DNA from: Mesorhizobium shangrilense
GTDB lineage: Bacteria > Pseudomonadota > Alphaproteobacteria > Rhizobiales > Rhizobiaceae
Direction of reading: 5' to 3'
Assembly: GCF_028826155.1 (NCBI RefSeq)
Contig: NZ_JAQGPN010000001.1
Coordinates: forward strand, 1,927,501-1,991,500
DNA: 64,000 nt
In this document: positions 8,886 through 15,866 of the stretch, piece by piece
Numbering within the stretch: the stretch's first letter is position 1
How the letters are laid out: each line of letters starts with the position of its first letter
Translations under genes and position numbers: made by a program
Notes under the pieces: generated by a model
Seen by the model: only the letters and a program-made list of their open reading frames with translations
Database searches by the model: none
Told to the model about the DNA's origin: nothing

Positions 8886-9640
8886 GCGACCTCTTCGCTG
8901 ATCTCCAAGGCAACGAGGCCCAGCCGCCGATCGTGCTCCTGCACGGCTTCGGCGGCTTCCACCGCGTCTGGGACGAGGTGCGGCGCGAACTCGGGCCGGA
9001 CTTTCGGACGATCGCCTACGACCTGCCGGGCCACGGCGCGTCGCTGGGCCTGCGGGACGCGGTGTCTGCGAAGCGCGCGTCGGCCGCCATCCTCGCGGAC
9101 ATGGCTGAGCGCGCCCCCGGCCCGTTCCATCTGGTCGGGCACTCGATGGGCGGCGCGGTCGCGGCGTTGATGGCGATGTCCCAGCCTGAGCGGATCGCGT
9201 CGCTCAACTTGCTTGCACCCGGCGGATTCGGCGAGACGATCAGCGAGCCGCTCCTGGCTCGCTTCGCCGCCGCGCGCACGCGCGACGAGCTGGCCGCGGC
9301 GCTGGCGCCCATGGGCCATCCGCTGCACCGGGTTGAGGCCGCGGACCTCGATGCTCTTGCACGGACCCGTCTGGTTCCCGGCCAGACCGAGCTGCTGATC
9401 GAGTTGGCGGCGACGATCTCGCGAGGCGGTAGGCAAGGGGCCATCCCGCGCGAACAGCTGGCTGCGCTTATGATGCCGGTGACCGTGGTGTGGGGCGACG
9501 ACGACGCCGTGCTCGACCCGCGCCACGCGGATGATCTGCCCGCTCATTTCACCCTGCGTCGCGTGCCGGATACGGGCCATATGCTGCCGGAAGAGCAACC
9601 CCGCCTCGTCGCCGACATCCTGCGCGCGAGCGTCGCGTAG
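8882..9640 (+). CDS. Alpha/beta hydrolase
   Basis: Alpha/beta-hydrolase fold, 252 aa. The oxyanion-hole motif is LLHGFGG near residue 18, the nucleophile Ser88 is in GHSMGG, the acid is probably in DDDAVLDP near residue 200, and the catalytic His is in DTGHMLPEE. It starts with TTG inside the leuA stop (TTGA overlap), so it is translationally coupled to leuA; no later in-frame start leaves the fold intact. The substrate is unknown. Similarity of layout to dihydrolipoamide-acetyltransferase-like or haloperoxidase-type hydrolases does not allow a closer call. Confidence 0.82.
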   Translation: MSDLFADLQGNEAQPPIVLLHGFGGFHRVWDEVRRELGPDFRTIAYDLPGHGASLGLRDAVSAKRASAAILADMAERAPGPFHLVGHSMGGAVAALMAMSQPERIASLNLLAPGGFGETISEPLLARFAAARTRDELAAALAPMGHPLHRVEAADLDALARTRLVPGQTELLIELAATISRGGRQGAIPREQLAALMMPVTVVWGDDDAVLDPRHADDLPAHFTLRRVPDTGHMLPEEQPRLVADILRASVA

Positions 9641-9722
9641 CCGGGCGCTCCATGGGAACGCGTGATTTCACCACTGCGTTGTGTTAACACGGCCTTAACC
9701 AACCCTTCCCGGGGAGCGTGCG

Positions 9723-10352
9723 ATGAATGACGGTAGCGACAGCAGCGCAGCGCGCCATATCGCGCGGCCGTTGTCCGACGCCATCCGCGACGTGAAGAAC
9801 GCGGCCGCCGACCGCACCGATGTCGTGGTGGATCTGCGCGACGCCGAGCGCATGCGCCTCGAACTGCTTGCCGCAGAGCTGGAGCCGGTCTTCGCCGACG
9901 TGCCGCGGGACGCCGACCTGTTCGATTTCGCGATCTCGTCCGGGCTGCAGCCGCGGCTATGGATCGATGCCGTCAGCCACGTGTCCATGGGACGGGACAA
10001 GCGAACCTACAGGTTCGTCCGCGACACGCGCCTGGGTCGGGTGGTGCTTGCCGAATCCGCGACCATGAAGCCGGTTGCGGATCAGGTCACGCGATATATC
10101 GCGGAGCGGCTGGTCGAGCGGCAGAGAATGCTGGATGGAGCCCCGGAGACGTCCGCGCCCCCGGCGTCCGCAGACCCGGCCGAGCCCGTGCTGCCGCTCT
10201 ACGACGCCGGCGCGGGACGCAACAACTGGCCAGCCTTCCTGGCCGGGCTCTACATGGTCTGTTCCGGCGCGCTGCTCGCCGTTCTGGCCGGCCTGATATT
10301 CCTGCTCGGGAACAAGCTCGGCCAGCTGCTCGGCTGGACGTTGGGACCCTAG
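9723..10352 (+). CDS. Conserved-looking protein with one C-terminal membrane segment
   Basis: Not recognised as a named family. 209 aa: a soluble N-terminal region (~1-130) rich in charged residues, a Pro/Ala-rich linker (~135-160), and one hydrophobic segment at ~173-195 followed by a short tail. This suggests a tail-anchored inner-membrane protein. The start is ATG 9723, with GGGGAGCG upstream. A 10-bp palindrome, GTGTTAACAC (9681-9690), lies in the short intergenic space before it. Codon use looks like its neighbours. Function unknown. Confidence 0.7.
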   Translation: MNDGSDSSAARHIARPLSDAIRDVKNAAADRTDVVVDLRDAERMRLELLAAELEPVFADVPRDADLFDFAISSGLQPRLWIDAVSHVSMGRDKRTYRFVRDTRLGRVVLAESATMKPVADQVTRYIAERLVERQRMLDGAPETSAPPASADPAEPVLPLYDAGAGRNNWPAFLAGLYMVCSGALLAVLAGLIFLLGNKLGQLLGWTLGP

Positions 10353-10360
10353 GCCAAACC

Positions 10361-11284
10361 TCAGGCGGCCTCGACGGGCGCCTTTCCGACCAGCTGTACG
10401 GTCGTCTCGTGCATGGTGGCTGTCGCTGTGCCCGTGAATGCGCGGCGTGTCAGCCGTACCGACCAGTCTCCGGGCACGCCGGAGATCTCGAGGAGGTTCC
10501 ACTGCGCCACTGGATGATGAGAGCCGGGCGCCTGACCAGCCGCCGCTACCCCGATCACCGGAACCGGCCCGTCCGCGCCCTCGATCGTGTACTGGCTGGG
10601 CAGATGCGAATGACCGTGCAGGACGAGTTCGGCCCCGAAACTGCGGATGACGCGCTGGAACCGGCCGATGCCGAACAGGCGCTTGTGAGGGTGCACGGCG
10701 TCCCGGACAGGCGGGTGGTGGATCATCACCACCCGGAACAGGCCATGTTCACGCGCCTGCGACAGTGCTTGCCGCAGGCGCACCGCCTGGCCTTCGCGAA
10801 AGAAGCCGGTCGCCATGAAGGGCGCCGTGGCGCGCGCCGACGTCACGCCGATGAGCGCCACCGAACCGCGCACCCGCGTGTATGGAAAGGTTTCGCGGCC
10901 GGCAAAGCCATGCGCGCCGTCCGACAGCATCCAGGGCGACCATGCATGGCAGGCCTTCGCGAATGCCCCGGGCACATAGGCGTCGTGGTTGCCCGGAACC
11001 ACCGACACCCGGTCGGGAGGACCAAGCGTCTCCAGCCACTTGCGGGCAAGCTCCACCTCGCCATCGAGCGCAAGATTCACCAGGTCGCCGGTGATCGCCA
11101 GGTGATCGACGCCGGTCGTGTGGATGTCGGCGACGATAGAATCCAGCACGCCGTCCTGCAGCATCCCCTTGCGGTTGCGCTGCCAATTGACGTAGCCGAC
11201 CATGCGCTTTGACGCGAGTTCGCGATAGGATACATCCGGGAGGGGACCAAGATGGACGTCAGAAATATGTGCAAGCCGGAACAT
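10361..11284 (-). CDS. Metallophosphoesterase (calcineurin-like)
   Basis: Cytosolic dinuclear-metal phosphoesterase, 307 aa. The full motif series is present: DVH (ISDVHLGP), GD (ITGDLVN), GNHD (VVPGNHDAY), a mid-chain His (MIHHPP) and GHSH (LVLHGHSH). Such proteins cleave phosphodiesters, cyclic nucleotides or UDP-sugar-lipids; the substrate is not predictable. It converges on the gene ending at 10352 with an 8-bp gap and is transcribed divergently from the Nudix gene at 11340. Confidence 0.85.
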   Translation of the reverse strand: MFRLAHISDVHLGPLPDVSYRELASKRMVGYVNWQRNRKGMLQDGVLDSIVADIHTTGVDHLAITGDLVNLALDGEVELARKWLETLGPPDRVSVVPGNHDAYVPGAFAKACHAWSPWMLSDGAHGFAGRETFPYTRVRGSVALIGVTSARATAPFMATGFFREGQAVRLRQALSQAREHGLFRVVMIHHPPVRDAVHPHKRLFGIGRFQRVIRSFGAELVLHGHSHLPSQYTIEGADGPVPVIGVAAAGQAPGSHHPVAQWNLLEISGVPGDWSVRLTRRAFTGTATATMHETTVQLVGKAPVEAA

Positions 11285-11339
11285 CGAGACTTATTAGGGC
11301 ACGATTCCCGCCCTGACCAGAACCGGCGTCGCAGCGTTC

Positions 11340-11858
11340 ATGCAATCTGACGCTCGCATTGAAGACGACGAGTTCGATGAGCGGCAGCGGGGTTTCGGCT
11401 GGCCGCAGATCCGCGCCCGGCTGTTCCACACGCTTTTCCTGGTCCGCAGGCCGATGACGCTGGGCGCGCGCGGCGTGGTCTACGACCGCCAGCGCAACTC
11501 GGTTCTGCTGATTCGCCACACCTATGTGCCCGGCTGGCAGATACCCGGCGGCGGCGTCGAGCCCGGCGAGACGATCATGGAGGCGCTGGTGCGCGAACTG
11601 CGCGAGGAGGGCAACATCGAGTTGCATGCGCCGCCCAGGCTGATGTCGATGCACTTCAACCGCCACGCCAGCCGGCGCGATCACGTCGCCGTCTACCTGA
11701 TCACGGATTTTCGCCAGACCGAGCCGTTCGTGCCGAACAACGAGATCGCCGAGGCGCGCTTCTTCGAGACTGATGATCTCCCCGAGCAGACAACGGCCGG
11801 TACGCGCCGCCGCATCCGCGAGGCGCTGTCGGGCGAGCCGGCCTCGCCGTTCTGGTAG
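11340..11858 (+). CDS. Nudix hydrolase
   Basis: Hydrolase of nucleoside diphosphates linked to another moiety. The Nudix box begins at GGGVEPGE and ends at RELREEG, with the G-x5-E and RE-x2-EE spacing intact. An N-terminal extension of ~40 residues includes a hydrophobic/Arg patch (RLFHTLFLVRRPM), seen in small membrane-proximal Nudix proteins. 172 aa; substrate unknown. The start is ATG 11340 at the edge of the 55-bp divergent gap with the phosphoesterase gene. Confidence 0.82.
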   Translation: MQSDARIEDDEFDERQRGFGWPQIRARLFHTLFLVRRPMTLGARGVVYDRQRNSVLLIRHTYVPGWQIPGGGVEPGETIMEALVRELREEGNIELHAPPRLMSMHFNRHASRRDHVAVYLITDFRQTEPFVPNNEIAEARFFETDDLPEQTTAGTRRRIREALSGEPASPFW

Positions 11859-11866
11859 AGGACGCG

Positions 11867-12853
11867 TCAGGCCTTCTCGAAGCGGTCGCGGTCGTGCGGG
11901 GCGGCGTAGTCGACCTCGGGGCCGACCGGCACGATCCGCGTCGGATTGATGGTTGCGTGGCTCGCGTAATAGTGGTGCTTGATGTGGTGCAGGTTCACCG
12001 TCTCGGCCACGCCGGGGACCTGGTAGAGATCGCGCAGGTAGTTCGACAGGTTGGGATAGTCGGCGATGCGGCGCAGGTTGCACTTGAAATGCCCGACATA
12101 GACCGGGTCGAAGCGGACCAGGGTCGTGAACAGTCGCCAATCCGCCTCGGTGAGGCGGTCGCCCGCCAGATAGCGTTGGCGTGACAGCCGGTCCTCGAGC
12201 TTGTCGAGCGTGGCGAACAAGGCCGCGAACGCCTCCTCATAGGCCTCCTGCGTCGTCGCGAAACCGGCGCGGTACACGCCGTTGTTCACATTCGGATAGA
12301 CGAGCTCGTTGATCTCGTCGATCTCGCCCCGCAGCCCCTGCGGATAAAGGTCGACAGCGGCGTCGCCCCATTCGTCGAAGGCCTCGTTGAGCATCCTGAT
12401 GATCTCGGAGGATTCGTTCGAGGCGATCGTCTCGCGCTGCTTGTCCCAAAGCACCGGCACGGTGACGCGGCCCGAGTAGGTCGGATCGGCCTTGGTGTAG
12501 ATCTGGTGGAGATAATCCAGCCCGTAGAGCGTGTCGCCCGTCGCGCCGTCCTCCTTGCGGAACGTCCAGCCCTGTTCGCCCATGAAGTGGTGCACGACCG
12601 AGACCGAGATCACGTCCTCCAGCTTCTTCAGCTTGCGGACGATCAGGGTCCTATGAGCCCAGGGGCAGGCGAGCGACACGTAGAGATGATAGCGGCCGGG
12701 CTCGGCCTTGAAGTTGCCTTCGCCGCTCGGTCCCCCCGAACCGTCTGCGGTCACCCAATTGCGGAACCGTGATGCCGAGCGCTCGAACTTGCCGCCCGTG
12801 TTCCTGGTGTCATACCAGTTGTCCTGCCACTTACCGTCGACCAGAAGTCCCAT
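11867..12853 (-). CDS. Glutathionyl-hydroquinone reductase (YqjG/ECM4-type GST)
   Basis: Xi-class glutathione transferase that reduces S-glutathionyl-hydroquinones. The catalytic Cys63 sits in CPWAHR, the position expected for YqjG-type enzymes. The protein has an N-terminal thioredoxin fold and a C-terminal helical domain (GDRLTEADWRLF). 328 aa, normal for the family. The start was set at ATG 12853, preceded by GGAAAGGAT; an upstream in-frame extension to 12952 looks non-coding. It converges on the Nudix gene with an 8-bp gap. Confidence 0.9.
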   Translation of the reverse strand: MGLLVDGKWQDNWYDTRNTGGKFERSASRFRNWVTADGSGGPSGEGNFKAEPGRYHLYVSLACPWAHRTLIVRKLKKLEDVISVSVVHHFMGEQGWTFRKEDGATGDTLYGLDYLHQIYTKADPTYSGRVTVPVLWDKQRETIASNESSEIIRMLNEAFDEWGDAAVDLYPQGLRGEIDEINELVYPNVNNGVYRAGFATTQEAYEEAFAALFATLDKLEDRLSRQRYLAGDRLTEADWRLFTTLVRFDPVYVGHFKCNLRRIADYPNLSNYLRDLYQVPGVAETVNLHHIKHHYYASHATINPTRIVPVGPEVDYAAPHDRDRFEKA

Positions 12854-12960
12854 AGCGTGATCCTTTCCGTTGACCCGATATCTAGGGCGTCCGACCTCCG
12901 ACAGCGACCTGAAACGGGCGAACGCAGCGTTCACAGGGCCGGAACGTCGCATCTTTCAAG

Positions 12961-12984
12961 AATCGCATGGACGGCCATGCGATT
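12961..12984. promoter_or_regulatory. Perfect 9-bp inverted repeat in the intergenic region
   Basis: AATCGCATG (12961-12969) and CATGCGATT (12976-12984) form a perfect dyad with a 6-nt spacer, in the 271-bp region between the divergent reductase and GNAT genes. No T-run follows on either strand, and the AT-containing arms suit a protein operator better than a terminator. The binding protein is unknown. Confidence 0.45.
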
Positions 12985-13077
12985 TGATGGTAGCGGCGAC
13001 TCATGAAGTCCGTTTCTGTCCAGATTCGCATCGAGCGACGACGAATGGGTGCCCGCGCCTAAGCGCGATTTGGCGAC

Positions 13078-13096
13078 ACGCCGCGTCTTGCGGCGT
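13078..13096 (+). other. GC-rich hairpin upstream of the GNAT gene
   Basis: ACGCCGC (13078-13084), loop GTCTT, GCGGCGT (13090-13096), followed by CCTTTCC. It ends 28 nt before the chosen GNAT start. It could be a weak terminator for a short upstream transcript or a 5' UTR structure. Nothing else coding is visible between 12854 and 13124. Confidence 0.35.
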
Positions 13097-13124
13097 CCTT
13101 TCCTCGACCTGCGGACCAGAAACG

Positions 13125-13685
13125 ATGACCCCTGCTGACGTGATCTATATGCCGGAACAGCCGGCGCACGAGCCCGAAATCGAAGAGATCAACGCCGAGG
13201 CCTTCGGTCCCGGGCGCTTCACGCGCGCTGCCTACAAGATCCGCGAGGGCGGGCCGCACGAGCGGGCGCTCTCGTTTGTCGCCATCCACGGCGAAAGCGT
13301 TATCGCGTCGGTGAAGATGACGCGGGTGGCCGCCGGAGAGGGCAGGGCGCTGATGCTCGGCCCACTGGCGGTAAAGCCGGACTACAAGAACCTCGGCATC
13401 GGCAGGCATCTCGTGAAACTGGCCATAGAAGCAGCCGGCAAGGCGGGCTGGCCGGCCGTCATCCTGGTCGGCGACGAGCCCTATTACGGTCCGCTCGGTT
13501 TCAGGAGAATTCCACGCGGCCAGGTTTCCATGCCGCGCCCTGTCGACCTCGACCGGCTGCTTGCGGTAGAGATCAAGGAAGGCGCGATCAGCAAGCTCAC
13601 CGGCATGATCGATCACGAGGACCGGGTCACGGCGTCCCTTCCCGTCGAAGAAAGAGCGCCCGACGCAGCGAGGCGGGTAGGGTAA
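13125..13685 (+). CDS. GNAT-family N-acetyltransferase
   Basis: Acetyl-CoA dependent acetyltransferase, 186 aa. The acetyl-CoA loop appears as YKNLGIGRHLVK after the beta-4 segment LGPLAVKP, and the later YYGPLGF is typical of the YhbS-like subgroup. The start was set at ATG 13125. The open frame continues upstream to 12870, but those residues look non-coding and cross the inverted repeat at 12961. Acceptor substrate unknown. It stands alone, convergent with the operon ending at 13800. Confidence 0.82.
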   Translation: MTPADVIYMPEQPAHEPEIEEINAEAFGPGRFTRAAYKIREGGPHERALSFVAIHGESVIASVKMTRVAAGEGRALMLGPLAVKPDYKNLGIGRHLVKLAIEAAGKAGWPAVILVGDEPYYGPLGFRRIPRGQVSMPRPVDLDRLLAVEIKEGAISKLTGMIDHEDRVTASLPVEERAPDAARRVG

Positions 13686-13744
13686 CCGCCACCGCGCCGA
13701 CCTCAAGAGAACCGCCGAGTACGGCCGCGAAGACCCCACCCGTC

Positions 13745-13763
13745 CAACCGCCTGTGGCGGTTG
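13745..13763. terminator. Hairpin between convergent genes
   Basis: CAACCGCC (13745-13752), loop TGT, GGCGGTTG (13756-13763): an 8-bp perfect stem in the 114-bp gap between the GNAT gene and the minus-strand operon ending at 13800. A second short stem (CCTC/GAGG with a TTCAA loop) follows. No strong T-run is present; its position suggests a bidirectional terminator. Confidence 0.45.
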
Positions 13764-13799
13764 TCCATCCTCTCTTCAAGGGGAGGGATGATCCGCCGC

Positions 13800-15863
13800 C
13801 TACCTTCCTTCGCGATACCACATCGAGCCGAGCGCCAGCAGCAGAAGTCCCAGGCCGAAGAAGCCGCCGAACAGCGGCACGCGGGTCACCGCCTTCAGCA
13901 CGCTGTCGTTCGTCGTGCGCAGTCCGATCCAGTCGCGGCCGGAAGCCGCCGCGGTGCCGCGCACCGGCACGACGCCCGGCACACTGACGCCCGTCAAGCC
14001 CTCGAGCCGGCGGACGCTGCCGCCCGTCGCTTCGGCCGGCCGTCGCAACACGTTTTCGGTCGAGACGGTGTCGGCGAACTCAGGCGCGTTGATCGGACCG
14101 ACATGGGCAAGCGCGGTCAGGTCGCCATTGGCGATCTGGTAGAGGCCGATCTCCCGGGTTTCCACGCTGCCCGTGAAAAGACCCGCCGAAGATGAGGCGA
14201 GCGGCACCGTCATTGCCTTGCCCGACGGTGTGATCACCTGGGCAGGGCCGGGATCGTCGCTCATGGTCTGCCGGTTGATGTCGAGCGTCATGCCTCGGCC
14301 GGCCGCCGTCAGCCGTTCTTCCTCCAGCTCGGGCTCCTTCATCAGCCAGTGCGCAATGCGCCGGTAGAGCGAGACATGCGGGCCGCCGCCTTCGAAGCCG
14401 CGCGCCCAGAGCCAGCCTTGGTCGGAGAGGAACATGCCGACGCGACCCTCGCCCTTGCGGTCGAGCACCAGCAGCGGCCGGTCCCCCGGTCCCTTCATGA
14501 CGGTCTCGCCTTCGGGATCCTCGATGCCGACGAGGCGGAACCAGCGGCTCCAATGCGGCGGCTCGCTGGCCGAGCCTTCCAGGCCGCGGGTGACGGGGTG
14601 GCGCTTTCCGAGATCGGTCAGCCGCGGATAAAAGCCTTCCTCGATGACGTCGCCGGTCGGCATCGCCGGCAGCGCCGCCATCAGCGGGGTGCGCGAGATC
14701 GACTGCTCGCCGGCATATTCCGGCCCGGCCGCGATCAGCAGCGCGCCGCCCTTCTCCACGTACTCGGCGATGTAGTCGTAGTAGAGGATCGGCAGCACGT
14801 CGCGGTGCTGGTAGCGATCGAAGATGATCAGGTCGAAGTCGTTGATGCGCTCGACGAACAGTTCGCGCGTCGGGAAGGCGATGAGCGAAAGTTCGTTGAT
14901 CGGCGTGCCGTCCTGCTTCTCCGGGGGGCGCAGAATGGTGAAGTGGACGAGGTCGACCGATGCGTCGGACTTCAGGAGGTTTCGCCAGGTGCGTTCGCCC
15001 GCGTGTGGCTCGCCGGAGACCAGCAGCACCCGCAGGTTCTCGCGGATGCCGTCGACGATGGCGATTGCCTTGTTGTTGACGTCGGTCAGTTCGCCGTCGG
15101 TGCGTTCGATCGACAGCTCGATGATGTTCTGGCCGGCGCTGGGCACGATGACCTGGAGCGGCATCTCCTGGCCGATGTTGGCGCTTTCGACCGCCACCTG
15201 CTCGCCATTGACGGACACGCGCACCTGCGCGGTGCCGCGAGCGCCCGTTGTGTCCAGCACGCGGTAGGTGAGGTCGAGCGGCTTGTCGACCAGACCGAAA
15301 CGCGGCGCACGCTCGAAGCGGATGCGACGATCCTTCTCGCCTTCCTCACCTGTGATCAGGGCGTGGAGAGGCGCGTTGAGCGCGGGCGCTGCCGGCGTGT
15401 CATGCACCTGTCCGTCGGTGATCATGACGGCGCCGCCGATGCGCGAGGGCGGCACGTCGCGGAAAGCGCTGTCCAGCGCGCCGAACAGTCGCGTTTCGGC
15501 GCGCTCGTCGGCCGAATCCGCCTTGCCCGTCTCGACGACACGCACCTCGAACTCCTTGAAGCGCGCCAGGCGCTCCTGCACTGCGGTCAGGGCCTCCTCG
15601 GTCTGGGCGGTGCGGTCGCCGATCTCCTGACTCTGGCTGCGGTCCACCACGACCGCGACCACGCTCTTCAGCGGCTCGCGCAACTCGTCGAGCAGGACCG
15701 GGTTGAGCAGCGCGAGAGCCAACGCGATGAGAGCGGCGAAACGCAGCAGCGCGCCGCGCTGTCGGAGCAGGATGCCGACGACAGCGACCAGGGCGATGGG
15801 GATGAGGACGATGGCGAGCCATGTCCATGACAGCAGCGGTTCAAGGGAGATCGACCAGTTCAT
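13800..15863 (-). CDS. Membrane protein with vWA-like and GATase1-like regions
   Basis: 687 aa. Two N-terminal membrane segments (~15-32, ~40-58) are followed by a vWA-like region with a MIDAS-type DRSQS. The middle part resembles class I glutamine-amidotransferase-like domains (LLVSGEPHAGERTW, YVEKGGALLIAAGPEY) but has no evident catalytic Cys. One C-terminal membrane segment (~660-680) completes it. Topology suggests a large periplasmic domain. It is the last gene of a four-gene run with moxR, DUF58 and BatA/DUF4159, starting 3 bp after the previous stop. By analogy it belongs to a MoxR-type chaperone/vWA system; the exact role is unknown. Confidence 0.75.
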   Translation of the reverse strand: MNWSISLEPLLSWTWLAIVLIPIALVAVVGILLRQRGALLRFAALIALALALLNPVLLDELREPLKSVVAVVVDRSQSQEIGDRTAQTEEALTAVQERLARFKEFEVRVVETGKADSADERAETRLFGALDSAFRDVPPSRIGGAVMITDGQVHDTPAAPALNAPLHALITGEEGEKDRRIRFERAPRFGLVDKPLDLTYRVLDTTGARGTAQVRVSVNGEQVAVESANIGQEMPLQVIVPSAGQNIIELSIERTDGELTDVNNKAIAIVDGIRENLRVLLVSGEPHAGERTWRNLLKSDASVDLVHFTILRPPEKQDGTPINELSLIAFPTRELFVERINDFDLIIFDRYQHRDVLPILYYDYIAEYVEKGGALLIAAGPEYAGEQSISRTPLMAALPAMPTGDVIEEGFYPRLTDLGKRHPVTRGLEGSASEPPHWSRWFRLVGIEDPEGETVMKGPGDRPLLVLDRKGEGRVGMFLSDQGWLWARGFEGGGPHVSLYRRIAHWLMKEPELEEERLTAAGRGMTLDINRQTMSDDPGPAQVITPSGKAMTVPLASSSAGLFTGSVETREIGLYQIANGDLTALAHVGPINAPEFADTVSTENVLRRPAEATGGSVRRLEGLTGVSVPGVVPVRGTAAASGRDWIGLRTTNDSVLKAVTRVPLFGGFFGLGLLLLALGSMWYREGR

Positions 15864-15866
15864 CGA

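Noticed and set aside
9681..9690. GTGTTAACAC palindrome upstream of the gene at 9723
   Set aside because: Ten bases are too few to call an operator without further copies; mentioned only in the gene entry.
12870..13124. N-terminal extension of the GNAT protein
   Set aside because: It crosses the perfect inverted repeat at 12961 and has no GNAT similarity.
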